This document shows positions 47,006 through 56,318 of a stretch of DNA of 64,000 nucleotides, in pieces. The position numbers and the translations under genes were made by a program. The notes below the pieces were generated by a model that was not told the origin of the DNA, made no database searches, and was given only the letters and a program-made list of their open reading frames with translations. The first letter of the stretch is position 1. Each line of letters begins with the position of its first letter. Source of the DNA: Rhodanobacteraceae bacterium (GTDB lineage Bacteria > Pseudomonadota > Gammaproteobacteria > Xanthomonadales > Rhodanobacteraceae); assembly GCA_027019085.1 (NCBI GenBank), contig JALUXG010000008.1, forward strand, positions 1 to 64,000, given 5' to 3'.

Positions 47006-48334
47006 TCAACCGATGGCGGCAATCCGCGCGCGCCAGGCTCGCACGCGTTCCAGCAGGCCGGGCACGTCCATGTCGCACAACGTGCGTGCATCCAGCCTGC
47101 GCCGCCCGGCGATCCAAACATCGGTGACCTGATGGCGGCCTGTCGCATACACCAGTTGCGAGGTCACATCGTAGAGCGGCTGTGCTTCGAGCACGTCCAG
47201 GCGCACGGCGGCCAGGTCGGCCTGCTTGCCCGGTTCGATCGACCCGATGCGATCCTCCAGGCCCATGGCGCGAGCGCCGTTGAATGTGGCCGCACGCAGG
47301 GCCGACGCGGCATCGAAGGCATCGGCCTTGTGCGCCACGGCCTTGGCCAGCTGCGCCGCGGTACGCATTTCCCCGAACATGTCCAGGTCGTTGTTGGAGG
47401 CGCAGCCGTCCGTGCCTATGGCCAGATTCACCCCTGCGGCGCGGAACCGTTCCGCCGGACAGAATCCGGACGCCAGCTTCAGGTTCGATTCCGGACAATA
47501 CACCACCGAAACGCCGGCTTCGGCGCAGGCCTCGATTTCGGCATCGCTGACGGCGGTCATGTGCACGGCAATCAGCCGGTCATTGACCAGGCCAAGCTTC
47601 TGCATCCTCTGAAAAGGCCGCAATCCGCTTTCACGCCGGGCATCGTCAACCTCTTTTTGCGTCTCGTGCAGGTGCAGATGCACGGGAATGTCGAGCTGGT
47701 CGGCCAACAGGCGGATGCGCTCGAAACTGTCGTCGGATACCGTGTACGGCGCGTGCGGAACGAAGGCGGTCGTCAGGAGCTTTTCGCCATGCAGGCTGTC
47801 GTGCACCGCAATCGCACGCTCGAAGTACTCATCGCGTGTTTTCGCCCAGGGACTGGGGAACTCGATCACCGGCAGGCCGACAACGGCACGAAAACCGTGA
47901 CGCTTGTAGGTAGCCGCAATCACATCGGGAAAGAAGTAGTTCTCGTTGGCGCAGGTGGTGCCGCCACGCAGCATTTCGGCAATCGCCAGTTCGACCCCGT
48001 CACGGATGAACTCCGGCCCCATCACCTTGCCCTCGACCGGCCAGATGTGTTCCTCCAGCCAGGTCATCAACGGCAGGTCATCGGCCAGGCCGCGCAACAG
48101 GGTCATCGGGTTGTGCGTGTGCGCGTTGACCAGGCCGGGTATCAGCGCGTGCTCCGGAAGGCGGACCGTGTGCTCCGGCTGGAATGCGGCGCGTGCATCG
48201 GACACCGGCATCACGGCCACGATTCCACCATCACGCACGGCGACGGCATGATCGTCCAGCACCACGCCGTGGGGCTCGACCGGCACGACCCAGCGCGCCT
48301 CGATCAGCAGATCAACGCAGACGGGCGTACTCAT
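47006..48334 (-). CDS. mtaD: S-adenosylhomocysteine / methylthioadenosine deaminase (TRZ/ATZ family)
   Basis: A 442-residue amidohydrolase. The metal ligands are visible: LVNAHTHNPM (H-x-H), HLHLHET, AVHMTAVSD and GTDGCASNND (Asp). 'TTCANENYFFPD' is typical of the adenosine-derivative deaminase group, which converts S-adenosylhomocysteine or 5'-methylthioadenosine to inosyl forms. The neighbour ubiG is a methyltransferase. The exact substrate is inferred from family and context. Confidence 0.85.
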   Translation of the reverse strand: MSTPVCVDLLIEARWVVPVEPHGVVLDDHAVAVRDGGIVAVMPVSDARAAFQPEHTVRLPEHALIPGLVNAHTHNPMTLLRGLADDLPLMTWLEEHIWPVEGKVMGPEFIRDGVELAIAEMLRGGTTCANENYFFPDVIAATYKRHGFRAVVGLPVIEFPSPWAKTRDEYFERAIAVHDSLHGEKLLTTAFVPHAPYTVSDDSFERIRLLADQLDIPVHLHLHETQKEVDDARRESGLRPFQRMQKLGLVNDRLIAVHMTAVSDAEIEACAEAGVSVVYCPESNLKLASGFCPAERFRAAGVNLAIGTDGCASNNDLDMFGEMRTAAQLAKAVAHKADAFDAASALRAATFNGARAMGLEDRIGSIEPGKQADLAAVRLDVLEAQPLYDVTSQLVYATGRHQVTDVWIAGRRRLDARTLCDMDVPGLLERVRAWRARIAAIG

Positions 48335-48378
48335 GCGTGTCCCGCTACGGCAACGGATGCCATGTCGTCTTGCATGCC

Positions 48379-48945
48379 TTACTTCACCCGACCGACATAT
48401 TCGCCACTGCGTGTGTCGACCTTGATCATTTCGTCCTGTCCGACAAACAGCGGGACTCGGACCACGGCACCGGTTTCCAGGGTTGCCGGCTTGCCGCCGC
48501 CACCCGATGTATCACCGCGCACGCCCGGGTCGGTCTCGACGATTTTCAATTCGACGAAATTGGGTGGCGTCACCGACAACGGTGCACCATTCCACAACGT
48601 GACCACACACGCCTCCTCCCCCTTGAGCCATTGTGCTGCATTCCCGACCGCCGTCTTGTCGGCCTGGTGCTGCTCGAAGGTGGTCGGTTCCATGAAATGC
48701 CAGAATTCGCCATCTGTGTAGAGAAACTGCATGTCGGTGTCGACCACATCGGCACCCTCGACGGACTCGTTGGCTTTCAGCGTCTTCTCGACCACACGCC
48801 CGTTGCGCAGATTGCGAATCTTGATGCGGGTGAAAGCCTGGCCCTTTCCGGGCTTGATGAAATCGGCATCCACGATGGCGTAGGGATCGCCATCGACCAG
48901 AATCTTCAACCCATTCTTGACATCATTCAGACCATAGCTGGCCAT
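48379..48945 (-). CDS. efp: Elongation factor P
   Basis: EF-P relieves ribosome stalling at proline stretches. The 188-residue protein has the modified lysine loop [12 protein letters not shown], in which the lysine near residue 34 is beta-lysylated in systems with EpmA/EpmB. The C-terminal 'EYVGRVK' is standard. The start at 48945 has GGAG in place. The modification gene epmB lies divergently 91 bp away, but no epmA is seen in the window. Confidence 0.96.
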   Translation of the reverse strand: MASYGLNDVKNGLKILVDGDPYAIVDADFIKPGKGQAFTRIKIRNLRNGRVVEKTLKANESVEGADVVDTDMQFLYTDGEFWHFMEPTTFEQHQADKTAVGNAAQWLKGEEACVVTLWNGAPLSVTPPNFVELKIVETDPGVRGDTSGGGGKPATLETGAVVRVPLFVGQDEMIKVDTRSGEYVGRVK

Positions 48946-48962
48946 GCGGTTGCTCCGATACG

Positions 48963-48982
48963 AAAAAGCCGCGCAGCGCGGC
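48963..48982 (-). terminator. Terminator-like hairpin in the efp leader
   Basis: GCCGCG at 48968-48973 pairs with CGCGGC at 48977-48982 around CAG. On the minus strand it is followed directly by TTTTT, ending 18 bp before the efp start. It either stops antisense transcription from the epmB side or acts as an attenuator of efp. Confidence 0.5.
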
Positions 48983-49035
48983 TACAATGGACGCTCTTTC
49001 GAGCGGCGTACTGTCCGCCGCCCACGGATCCCCCC

Positions 49036-50052
49036 ATGATAACCGCAAGCCCCCTGTCCGCGCAGCCTTCATCGACGACTGAGGACTGGCGCCAGCATTG
49101 GCGCGAGGCGGTGACCGATGCGCGCGAGCTCCTTTCCCTGCTCAAGCTCGAAGGCCTGGCCGCGCAGCTTCCCGAGGGTGATGCCGGATTTCCTGTTCGC
49201 GTCCCGCGCGGCTTCATTCGCCGTATGCGAACGGGCGATCCGCACGATCCGCTTTTGCTGCAGGTCCTGCCGCAACTGGCTGAAAACCGGCACGTGGAGG
49301 GCTTCCAGCATGATGCTGTTGGCGACATCCCCGCACGCGCGGCGCACGGCGTGCTGCACAAGTACCGTGGGCGGGCGCTGCTGATCGCCAGCGGCGCGTG
49401 TGCCGTCCATTGCCGGTACTGCTTCCGGCGTCATTTTCCCTATGGCGAGGAAATCGCTGCGGCCCACGGATGGCGCGAGGCGCTGGACTACCTCCAGTCG
49501 CACCCGGACATCGACGAACTGATCCTGTCCGGGGGCGACCCGCTGGCACTTTCGACACGCAAGCTCGACGAGCTTTCATCGCAGCTGGGGGGCGTTCCGC
49601 AACTGCGTCGCCTGCGGCTGCATACACGCCTTCCGGTCATGATCCCCGAACGCATCGACGCCGAGCTGCTGGCCTGGCTGGACGGCATCGAGCTGCAGAA
49701 GATCGTGGTCCTGCACGCCAACCATGCCAGGGAACTGGATGCGGACGTGGCCGCGGCCTGCGCCCGCCTGCGCGCGCACGGCATCACCCTGTTGAACCAG
49801 TCGGTGCTGCTGCGACAGGTCAACGATGACGTCGGGAGCCTGTGCGCACTTTCCGAACGGCTGTTCGAATGCGGAATCGTGCCCTACTACCTGCACCAGC
49901 TCGACCACGTGCAGGGCACGGCGCATTACGAGGTATCCGACGCACAGGCCATGGCCCTCATGGACCAGGTTCGCGCATGTCTGCCGGGATACCTGGTCCC
50001 CAGATTGGTCCGCGAAGTCCAGGACGAACCGAGCAAACGTCCACTGGGTTAG
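49036..50052 (+). CDS. epmB: EF-P (R)-beta-lysine-forming lysine 2,3-aminomutase
   Basis: EpmB is a radical SAM enzyme that turns lysine into beta-lysine for attachment to EF-P. The 338-residue product has the cluster motif ACAVHCRYCFRRHF (C-x3-C-x2-C), 'ELILSGGDPLAL', 'RLHTRLPVMIP' and 'PYYLHQLDHVQGTAHYEV', the last with a PLP-lysine environment typical of KamA-like proteins. The ATG at 49036 lacks a clear ribosome-binding site. It is divergent from efp, the target's gene. Confidence 0.94.
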   Translation: MITASPLSAQPSSTTEDWRQHWREAVTDARELLSLLKLEGLAAQLPEGDAGFPVRVPRGFIRRMRTGDPHDPLLLQVLPQLAENRHVEGFQHDAVGDIPARAAHGVLHKYRGRALLIASGACAVHCRYCFRRHFPYGEEIAAAHGWREALDYLQSHPDIDELILSGGDPLALSTRKLDELSSQLGGVPQLRRLRLHTRLPVMIPERIDAELLAWLDGIELQKIVVLHANHARELDADVAAACARLRAHGITLLNQSVLLRQVNDDVGSLCALSERLFECGIVPYYLHQLDHVQGTAHYEVSDAQAMALMDQVRACLPGYLVPRLVREVQDEPSKRPLG

Positions 50053-50203
50053 AGCCAGCCCATGGCAAATGCATCCATGCACCTGCGCACAACGTAGTCA
50101 ATTTGACCATTGGTGGACTGGCCAAGCCGGAACGAATGGAGTACAACCGACCCTGGTGACGCCCTGCTGCGCGCAGGCCAACGCATGGACATCTATTTCA
50201 CGC

Positions 50204-52261
50204 ATGAAGCAGAACAACGTCATCCGTATCCTGTTCATCGAGGACTCGGCGGACCATGCCGAGCAGGTCATCAGCCTCCTGCGCAATCACGGCATCGCCG
50301 TGCGCCCCGCGCAAGCCACCAATGAGGCGGAACTCGAACACGCCCTGCAGGAATTGTCCCCGGACCTGGTGCTGATCAATCCGGCTGTGTGTGACCTCGA
50401 CATTGCCGGCATCAGCCGTCAGATGCAGGCTACCGGCAAGGATTTCGCCCTTACCGGCATCGTCGAGGAATTTTCCAACGACACGGTATCTGCCCTGTTT
50501 TCGGCCAAGGTCCGCAGCATTGCCCTGCGCTCGGAACCCGAACAGGTACTGATGGTGATCCAGCGCGAATACGAGGCCCTGAGCACACGTCGCTCGGTAC
50601 GTCAGCTCGAGGCTTCCTTGCGCGAATCCGAACGCCGCTGCGACGCGTTGCTGGAATCGTCCCGGGACGCCATCGCCTACGTGCATGAAGGCATGCACGT
50701 GCGGGCCAACCGTGCCTATCTGGAAATGTTCGGATATGAAAGTTTCGACGAGATCGAGGGGCTGACCCTGCTCGACATGGTCTCCAGCGACAACGCCGAC
50801 GACTTCAAGGCACTGCTGAAACGCCTTTCGCGCGGCGAGAAACCGCCCAAGCGCGTCGATCTCAATGCCGTCAGCGGCACCGGGGAAAGCTTCGAGGCCA
50901 CGGCCGAGTTTGCGCAGGCCACCTTCGAGGGTGAACCGTGCCTGCAGATCATCTTCCACCGCAAGGCCGTCAGCGCCGAGCTGGTCGAGCAATTGCAGCG
51001 CGATGGTGCGACCGGCTGGTACAACAGGTCGCGCATGCTGGAGTGGATCGAGGATGCCGTCGGTGCGGCCGCGCAGGGAACACGCAACCAGGCACTTATG
51101 CTGATCGAACCGGACAACTGGAGCTCGATCATCGAAGGCATCGGGCTGGCCAACACCGACATGCTGATGTCCTCCCTTGCCGCGAGCATCGCCGAACAGC
51201 TCGGTGAAGACCCGGTGGCCGGCAGACTTGGCGACCACACCCTTGGGGTCCTGCTCAAGGACTTCGACGATGCCGCCGTGCTGGCGCTTGCGGACAAGTG
51301 GATCGGGACTGTCAACGACCGCATCTTCGAGGTCGATTCCAATTCAATCAGCATGACTGTCAGTGTGGGTGGCACTTTGCTGGAGGAGCGTAATGCCAAC
51401 ACCCGCGAGCTGCTCGAACAGGCCGGCATTGCGTTGCAGAGCGCCCAGAGCCAGGGTGGCAACCGCAGCGAGATCCACGACCCGGGTGCCAGCGACAAAG
51501 AAGAAGCCGCACGTCAGCAACACTGGCTGGACCTGGTGCACAAGGCACTCGACAGCGATGGCTTCGCCCTCTATCAGCAGCAGATCATCAGCCTGCAGGA
51601 CATCGAAGGCGAATTCACCGAGATACTGCTGCGCATGCATGGCCCCAGCGGCGAAGTGTTGCCGCGTCACTTCCTTCCGGTGGCCGAACGGGCCGAACTG
51701 ATGCCGCGCATCGATCGCTGGGTGTTCGATCATGTCGTCGACATGCTGGCCGAAAGCCAGCGCGAGCAACGTACACTCACTCATTTCGTCAAGCTCACGC
51801 CGCAGTCGCTGCAGGATGAAACCTTCCTCCCGTGGCTTGTCAACCGTCTGCAGACGGCCGAAATCAGGCCGGGATCACTGGTCGTGGAAATGCCCGAAAG
51901 CAAGGTGCTTACAACCCTCAAACCCGCCCAGACCTTCGTCAATGCCTTGCGTGAGACGGGCGCCCGGTTTGCACTGGAGCAGTTCGGGTCGGGCCTCAAT
52001 TCCTTCCAGATCCTGCAGCACGTCGATGCCGATTACCTGAAGATCGACCGCAGCTTCATGAACAACCTGCCGCAGAATCCGGAAAACCGCGACAAGATCG
52101 CCGAGATCTGCAACAAGGCCAGGGAAGCGGGCAAGCTGACGGTGGCCGAGTGGGTCGAGGATGCGGCAAGCACCTCGCTGCTGTTCGCCTGCGGCGTGGA
52201 TTTCGTGCAGGGCAACTTCCTGCAGGAACCGGAAAAGATCATCGCCTACGACATGGCCTGA
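50204..52261 (+). CDS. fimX: FimX-like REC-PAS-GGDEF-EAL protein with degenerate active sites
   Basis: A 685-residue protein with FimX architecture and length. The receiver-like domain (about 8-125) has Asn at residue 59 where a phosphoacceptor Asp is expected. PAS follows (about 142-255), then a GGDEF-like domain with LGDHT at about 342-346, and an EAL-like domain with EIL at 473-475 instead of EAL. Loss of these residues suggests a c-di-GMP receptor, not an enzyme. FimX guides type IV pilus assembly with PilZ and PilB in Xanthomonas and Pseudomonas. The start at 50204 gives the receiver N-terminus MKQNNVIRILFIEDS. Confidence 0.85.
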   Translation: MKQNNVIRILFIEDSADHAEQVISLLRNHGIAVRPAQATNEAELEHALQELSPDLVLINPAVCDLDIAGISRQMQATGKDFALTGIVEEFSNDTVSALFSAKVRSIALRSEPEQVLMVIQREYEALSTRRSVRQLEASLRESERRCDALLESSRDAIAYVHEGMHVRANRAYLEMFGYESFDEIEGLTLLDMVSSDNADDFKALLKRLSRGEKPPKRVDLNAVSGTGESFEATAEFAQATFEGEPCLQIIFHRKAVSAELVEQLQRDGATGWYNRSRMLEWIEDAVGAAAQGTRNQALMLIEPDNWSSIIEGIGLANTDMLMSSLAASIAEQLGEDPVAGRLGDHTLGVLLKDFDDAAVLALADKWIGTVNDRIFEVDSNSISMTVSVGGTLLEERNANTRELLEQAGIALQSAQSQGGNRSEIHDPGASDKEEAARQQHWLDLVHKALDSDGFALYQQQIISLQDIEGEFTEILLRMHGPSGEVLPRHFLPVAERAELMPRIDRWVFDHVVDMLAESQREQRTLTHFVKLTPQSLQDETFLPWLVNRLQTAEIRPGSLVVEMPESKVLTTLKPAQTFVNALRETGARFALEQFGSGLNSFQILQHVDADYLKIDRSFMNNLPQNPENRDKIAEICNKAREAGKLTVAEWVEDAASTSLLFACGVDFVQGNFLQEPEKIIAYDMA

Positions 52262-52513
52262 GTTTCCGGATTACTGGCTTCCGGGCGATCAATCCACAAG
52301 CCTGACTTTGCCAATCAGACGTGTAAGCCACTGCCGGTCGAACCCGTGCCGGGAAAGACCGACCCGGTGCTGGTCGAGGCCGCGATCAAGACCGTGCGTC
52401 AATGGCGATTCAACCCGGCGACAAATGCCGAGGGGCATCCGAGGACCGCCTGGGCCAAGGTTCCCATCCGCTTCGATCTGGGCAATTACAAAAACAAGAC
52501 CAAGGAAAAATAG
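52262..52513 (+). pseudogene. Remnant of a TonB C-terminal domain, in frame after fimX
   Basis: Directly after the fimX stop and in the same frame, an open stretch of 83 codons ends at TAG (52511-52513). Its second half reads VEAAIKTVRQWRFNPAT, then AKVPIRFDL, matching the C-terminal domain of energy-transducing TonB (helix, then W-R-F-x-P-A and the last strand). There is no proline-rich spacer, membrane anchor or start codon before it; a GTG at 52349 is the only inner candidate. It looks like the tail of a lost tonB-like gene. Confidence 0.65.
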
Positions 52514-52539
52514 CTTTACGGTCTTGCATCAACAACAGG

Positions 52540-52571
52540 AAAAGGCCGCGCAGAGTGAACCTGCGCGGCCT
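52540..52571 (-). terminator. Intrinsic terminator of the rplS operon
   Basis: AGGCCGCGCAG at 52543-52553 pairs with CTGCGCGGCCT at 52561-52571 around a seven-base loop. On the minus strand it is followed by TTTT. It lies 26 bp after the rplS stop. Confidence 0.85.
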
Positions 52572-52597
52572 GTTTGCATGCTGATGCGTAGCGCGGA

Positions 52598-53056
52598 TTA
52601 CGCTGCGCTGTCGCCCTCGGGCCGGGCCTCTTCCGCAACCGGCTTGGCGGCAGCTTCGGCCCTTGCTGCCTCGGCGGCGAGCTTGGCGGAGGCCTTGGAA
52701 GCTTGGGCGGCGGCGATGTCTTCCTTGATGCGGGCGGCCTTGCCTTCCAGACCACGCAGGTGATACAGCTTGGCGCCGCGCACCTTGCCCTTGCGCTTGA
52801 CCTCGACCGAGTCGATCTGCGGGCTGTGGGCCTGGAACACGCGCTCCACGCCGGTGCCATGCGACATCTTGCGCACGGTGAAGGCCGAATGCAGGCCGCG
52901 GTTGCGCTTGGCGATGACGACGCCCTCGAACGCCTGCACGCGCTCGCGGTTGCCTTCCTTCACCTTCACGTTGACCACGACGGTGTCGCCGGGGCCGAAC
53001 TCCGGCAGCTTGCGGGTCATCTGCTCGGTTTCGAACTGTTCAATGATCTTGTTCAT
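52598..53056 (-). CDS. rplS: 50S ribosomal protein L19 with alanine-rich tail
   Basis: L19 sits at the 30S-50S interface. The first 115 residues match the family: [16 protein letters not shown], '[23 protein letters not shown]', '[10 protein letters not shown]' and 'AKLYHLRGL'. The product is 152 residues, longer than the usual 115-130, because of an Ala/Glu-rich C-terminal extension from about residue 118. It is the last gene of the rpsP-rimM-trmD-rplS operon. Confidence 0.95.
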   Translation of the reverse strand: MNKIIEQFETEQMTRKLPEFGPGDTVVVNVKVKEGNRERVQAFEGVVIAKRNRGLHSAFTVRKMSHGTGVERVFQAHSPQIDSVEVKRKGKVRGAKLYHLRGLEGKAARIKEDIAAAQASKASAKLAAEAARAEAAAKPVAEEARPEGDSAA

Positions 53057-53074
53057 GGCACACCACCAGAGTTT

Positions 53075-53848
53075 TCAGTCCTGCGGCCCAGCCCCAGGTG
53101 CTTGTTGAGCCGCCAGGTATTCGCGGCGAAATTCATCCAGCAATGCGCGGGACTGATCGTCCAGCGCGCATTGCGCCAGCAGGTCCGGCCGACGCAGCCA
53201 GGTCCGCCCCAGTGACTGCTTGCGGCGCCAGCGGCGTATGGCCGCATGGTCTCCGCCCAGCAGCACCGGCGGTACCACCCCCCATGCGTCCCTTTCCGGA
53301 CGCGTGTAATGAGGGCAGTCCAGCAGGCCGTCCGAGAACGAGTCCTGCTGCGCCGACTGTGCATCGTTCAATGCACCGTCCTGCAACCGGCCCACGGCGT
53401 CGATCAGGACCGCCGCGGCCAGCTCGCCGCCGGACAACACGAAGTCGCCGACGGACAGTTCCTCGTCCACCTCGTGCGCCAGCAGGCGTTCGTCCACGCC
53501 CTCATAGCGCCCGCAGAGCAGGGCCAGTCGCGGCAACCGGGCCAGCGTCTGGACCTTGTCCTGCGTCAGCCGCGCTCCCTGCGGGCTGAGGTAGACCACA
53601 TGCGTCGGCTCGTCCGACGCCTGCCGCAACGCGCCAAACAGCGCGCGCAACGGCTCGATCATCATCACCATGCCCGGACCACCACCGAAGGTGCGTCCGT
53701 CCACGGTACGGTAGTTGTCGCTGGCGTAATCACGCGGGTTCCAGGTCTGCACCTGCAACAGTCCACGTGTTTGCGCACGTCCGACTACACCGACTTCGCC
53801 ACACTGCCTGACGAAATCGGGAAACAGCGTGATGACGTCGATCCGCAT
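53075..53848 (-). CDS. trmD: tRNA (guanine37-N1)-methyltransferase
   Basis: TrmD methylates G37 next to the anticodon and prevents frameshifting. The 257-residue SPOUT enzyme begins [12 protein letters not shown]. It shows [14 protein letters not shown], '[12 protein letters not shown]', [14 protein letters not shown] and '[21 protein letters not shown]' with the trefoil knot. The start at 53848 gives the universal N-terminus; the longer frame upstream is rejected. It lies 18 bp before rplS. Confidence 0.97.
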   Translation of the reverse strand: MRIDVITLFPDFVRQCGEVGVVGRAQTRGLLQVQTWNPRDYASDNYRTVDGRTFGGGPGMVMMIEPLRALFGALRQASDEPTHVVYLSPQGARLTQDKVQTLARLPRLALLCGRYEGVDERLLAHEVDEELSVGDFVLSGGELAAAVLIDAVGRLQDGALNDAQSAQQDSFSDGLLDCPHYTRPERDAWGVVPPVLLGGDHAAIRRWRRKQSLGRTWLRRPDLLAQCALDDQSRALLDEFRREYLAAQQAPGAGPQD

Positions 53849-53934
53849 GTTGTCCCACCGTCCGGCAGCCACCAGCCGCCTTGCTACCGCCAGCTCCGAT
53901 CGTTCCCGACCGAAACGTTCAAAACCTCGTCGCG

Positions 53935-54450
53935 CTAGAACTCCGGATCCCAGTCGACCTCGATGCGATCGTTGTCGAGATCAACGCAAACCACGTAGGT
54001 TTCCAGCACGAACGGAACCAGATGTTCCCTGCCTTCACCACGCACCACCATCACGTCGTTGGCGCCGGTGGCAAACAGATTCTTCACGCGCCCGAGGCGG
54101 ACACCTTGCCTGGTCACCACCTCGAGCCCTTCCAGGTCGCACCAGTAATAATGGCCAGGCTCCGGATCCGGCAATGCCTCGCGCGCAACGAAGATCGCAC
54201 TGCCGATCCATGCTGCAGCCTGGTCGCGGTCCTCGATACCGGGCATGGTGGCGATGACGCCCTTGCCCTGCTCGCGACCCTCGACCCCATGCATCTCGGT
54301 TTCCTCACCCGGCGCTTTGACAAGCAGCCATGGCTGGTAGTCGAAGATGCGCGTGCGCGGTTCGGTCCAGGATTCCAGCTTGACCGTTCCGCGTACGCCC
54401 GACAATCCGACGATGCGCCCCACCGGGACGCGCCGGTCGGCGCCGGCCAT
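53935..54450 (-). CDS. rimM: Ribosome maturation factor RimM
   Basis: RimM helps the 30S head mature by binding S19. The 171-residue product has [21 protein letters not shown] in the N-terminal barrel and a C-terminal PRC-barrel starting '[20 protein letters not shown]' and ending '[13 protein letters not shown]'. It begins 2 bp after the rpsP stop. Confidence 0.95.
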   Translation of the reverse strand: MAGADRRVPVGRIVGLSGVRGTVKLESWTEPRTRIFDYQPWLLVKAPGEETEMHGVEGREQGKGVIATMPGIEDRDQAAAWIGSAIFVAREALPDPEPGHYYWCDLEGLEVVTRQGVRLGRVKNLFATGANDVMVVRGEGREHLVPFVLETYVVCVDLDNDRIEVDWDPEF

Positions 54451-54452
54451 GC

Positions 54453-54707
54453 TCAGGCAGCGGCCTGCTTGCCGGCTTCCTTGACCAGCGCACGCACCTT
54501 GTCGCTCATCTGTGCGCCCTTGTTGACCCATGCCATGGCCTTGTCCACATCCAGCTCCAGACGCTTGTCGGCGCCGGAGGCCACGGGATTGTAGTAGCCC
54601 AGGCGTTCGATGTTGCGACCGTCGCGCTTGTTGCGCTGGTCGGTCACGACGATGTGATAGAACGGACGGCCCTTGGCGCCGCCGCGCGCAAGACGAATCT
54701 TAACCAT
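54453..54707 (-). CDS. rpsP: 30S ribosomal protein S16
   Basis: The 84-residue protein [20 protein letters not shown] is an unambiguous S16. It is the first gene of the rpsP-rimM-trmD-rplS operon. The 145 bp between it and ffh should hold its promoter; a small GC stem (CCGG around AAAG) lies at about 54728-54743, with no T-run. Confidence 0.97.
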   Translation of the reverse strand: MVKIRLARGGAKGRPFYHIVVTDQRNKRDGRNIERLGYYNPVASGADKRLELDVDKAMAWVNKGAQMSDKVRALVKEAGKQAAA

Positions 54708-54852
54708 GTGATCTCAACTCCGAAGATGCCGGAAAGCCGGCAGCGCACGCGACGGTGCGTGGTAAACGATGCATTTTAACGGAAAAACGCGAAAAAGGAA
54801 GCCTTGAAGGACATCCCCGCACCATCGGGCTGCAACCCGGGTTTGCAAGGAT

Positions 54853-56226
54853 TCAGCGCATGGGCGGAATACCGCCGCCCATGCCCTTCATGGCACCGCG
54901 CATTTGCCGCATCAGGCCCTTGCCGCCGCCCTTGCCCAGCTTGGACATCATTTTCGACATCTGCATGTACTGCTTCATCAGGCGATTGACATCGGCCGGC
55001 TGGGTACCCGATCCGCGCGCCACGCGCGCCTTGCGCGAGCCCTTCAGCAGGTCGGGGTGTCGTCGCTCCTGCGGAGTCATCGAGTTGATGATGGCGACCA
55101 TGCGACGAAGCTGTCCGTCGTCGGCCTTCTGCTTTACCGCATCGGGTATCGAGCCCATGCCGGGCAATTTGTCCATGAGACCGGCCAGACCACCCATGTT
55201 CATCATCTGTTCGAGCTGATCGCGCATGTCGACCAGATCGAAGCGACGGCCCTTGATGACCTTTTTCGCAAGCTTCTGCGCCTTTTCGTGATCGACCTTG
55301 CGCTCGACTTCCTCGACCAGGCTGAGCACATCGCCCATGCCGAGGATGCGCTGGGCCACGCGATCCGGATGGAACGGCTCGAGCGCATCGGTGGTTTCAC
55401 CGGCGCCGAGGAACTTGATCGGCCGCCCGGTGATCTGGCGCACCGACAACGCCGCCCCGCCCCGGGCATCACCATCGGTCTTGGTCAGCACCACGCCGGT
55501 CAGCGGCAGCGCATCGGCGAAGGCCCTGGCGGTATTGGCCGCGTCCTGGCCGGTCATGGCATCGACGGTGAACAGGGTTTCCACCGGATCCAGCGCAGCA
55601 TGCAGGCGCCGGATCTCGTCCATCATCCGCTCATCCACGTGCAGGCGGCCGGCGGTATCGACAATCAGCACATCCACCAGCTCGCGGCGCGCTGCGGCCA
55701 TGGCTGACCGGGCAATGTCCACCGGATCCTGTCCGGCCTCGGAGGGGAAGCACGTTACCTGGATCTGTTCGGCCAGGGTCTTCAGTTGCTCGATGGCCGC
55801 CGGGCGGTAGACGTCGCAACTGACCACCATGACCTTCTTTTTCTGACGTTCTTTCAGCAACCGCGCCAGCTTGGCCACCGTGGTGGTCTTGCCCGCGCCC
55901 TGCAGACCCGCCATGAGCACGACTGCGGGAGGCTGCACGGCCAGGTCCAGGGCTTCATTGGACTGCCCCATCAGCGCCGTCAGTTCGTCGCTCACCACCT
56001 TGACCAGCGCCTGGCCGGGCGTGAGGCTCTTGAGCACTTCCTGCCCGACGGCGCGCGTCTTCACCCGCTCGACGAGCGCCTGCACCACAGGCAGCGCCAC
56101 GTCGGCCTCCAGAAGGGCGATGCGAACCTCGCGCAGGCTTTCCTGGATATTGTCCTCGGTCAGACGGGCACGCCCGCGCAACCGCTGGACGGTCGAAGAG
56201 AGACGCTGGCTTAGAGACTCGAACAT
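54853..56226 (-). CDS. ffh: Signal recognition particle protein Ffh
   Basis: Ffh binds signal peptides and 4.5S RNA for co-translational membrane targeting. The 457-residue product has the N domain (MFESLSQRLSSTVQRL), the GTPase G domain with GLQGAGKTTTVAKLA, DTAGRLHVDE and LTKTDGDARGGAAL, and a methionine-rich M domain with 'GSRKARVARGSGT' for RNA binding. The start at 56226 gives the standard N-terminus; the longer frame to 56304 is rejected. Confidence 0.97.
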   Translation of the reverse strand: MFESLSQRLSSTVQRLRGRARLTEDNIQESLREVRIALLEADVALPVVQALVERVKTRAVGQEVLKSLTPGQALVKVVSDELTALMGQSNEALDLAVQPPAVVLMAGLQGAGKTTTVAKLARLLKERQKKKVMVVSCDVYRPAAIEQLKTLAEQIQVTCFPSEAGQDPVDIARSAMAAARRELVDVLIVDTAGRLHVDERMMDEIRRLHAALDPVETLFTVDAMTGQDAANTARAFADALPLTGVVLTKTDGDARGGAALSVRQITGRPIKFLGAGETTDALEPFHPDRVAQRILGMGDVLSLVEEVERKVDHEKAQKLAKKVIKGRRFDLVDMRDQLEQMMNMGGLAGLMDKLPGMGSIPDAVKQKADDGQLRRMVAIINSMTPQERRHPDLLKGSRKARVARGSGTQPADVNRLMKQYMQMSKMMSKLGKGGGKGLMRQMRGAMKGMGGGIPPMR

Positions 56227-56318
56227 GAAACCCGTGCCGATGTTGTGGAACGTCCAAGTATAACCGAGCCTGCACGCAGCCTGCGGCCAACCCAGCACAT
56301 GCATCCAGCGACGTTACT

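Noticed and set aside
46652..48721. 689-codon plus-strand frame opposite ubiG, mtaD and efp
   Set aside because: Shadow spanning three real genes in another frame.
48999..49024. GTCCGCCGC text before epmB, similar to the REP unit
   Set aside because: It lacks the GTAGG start and the palindromic partner; the match is too short.
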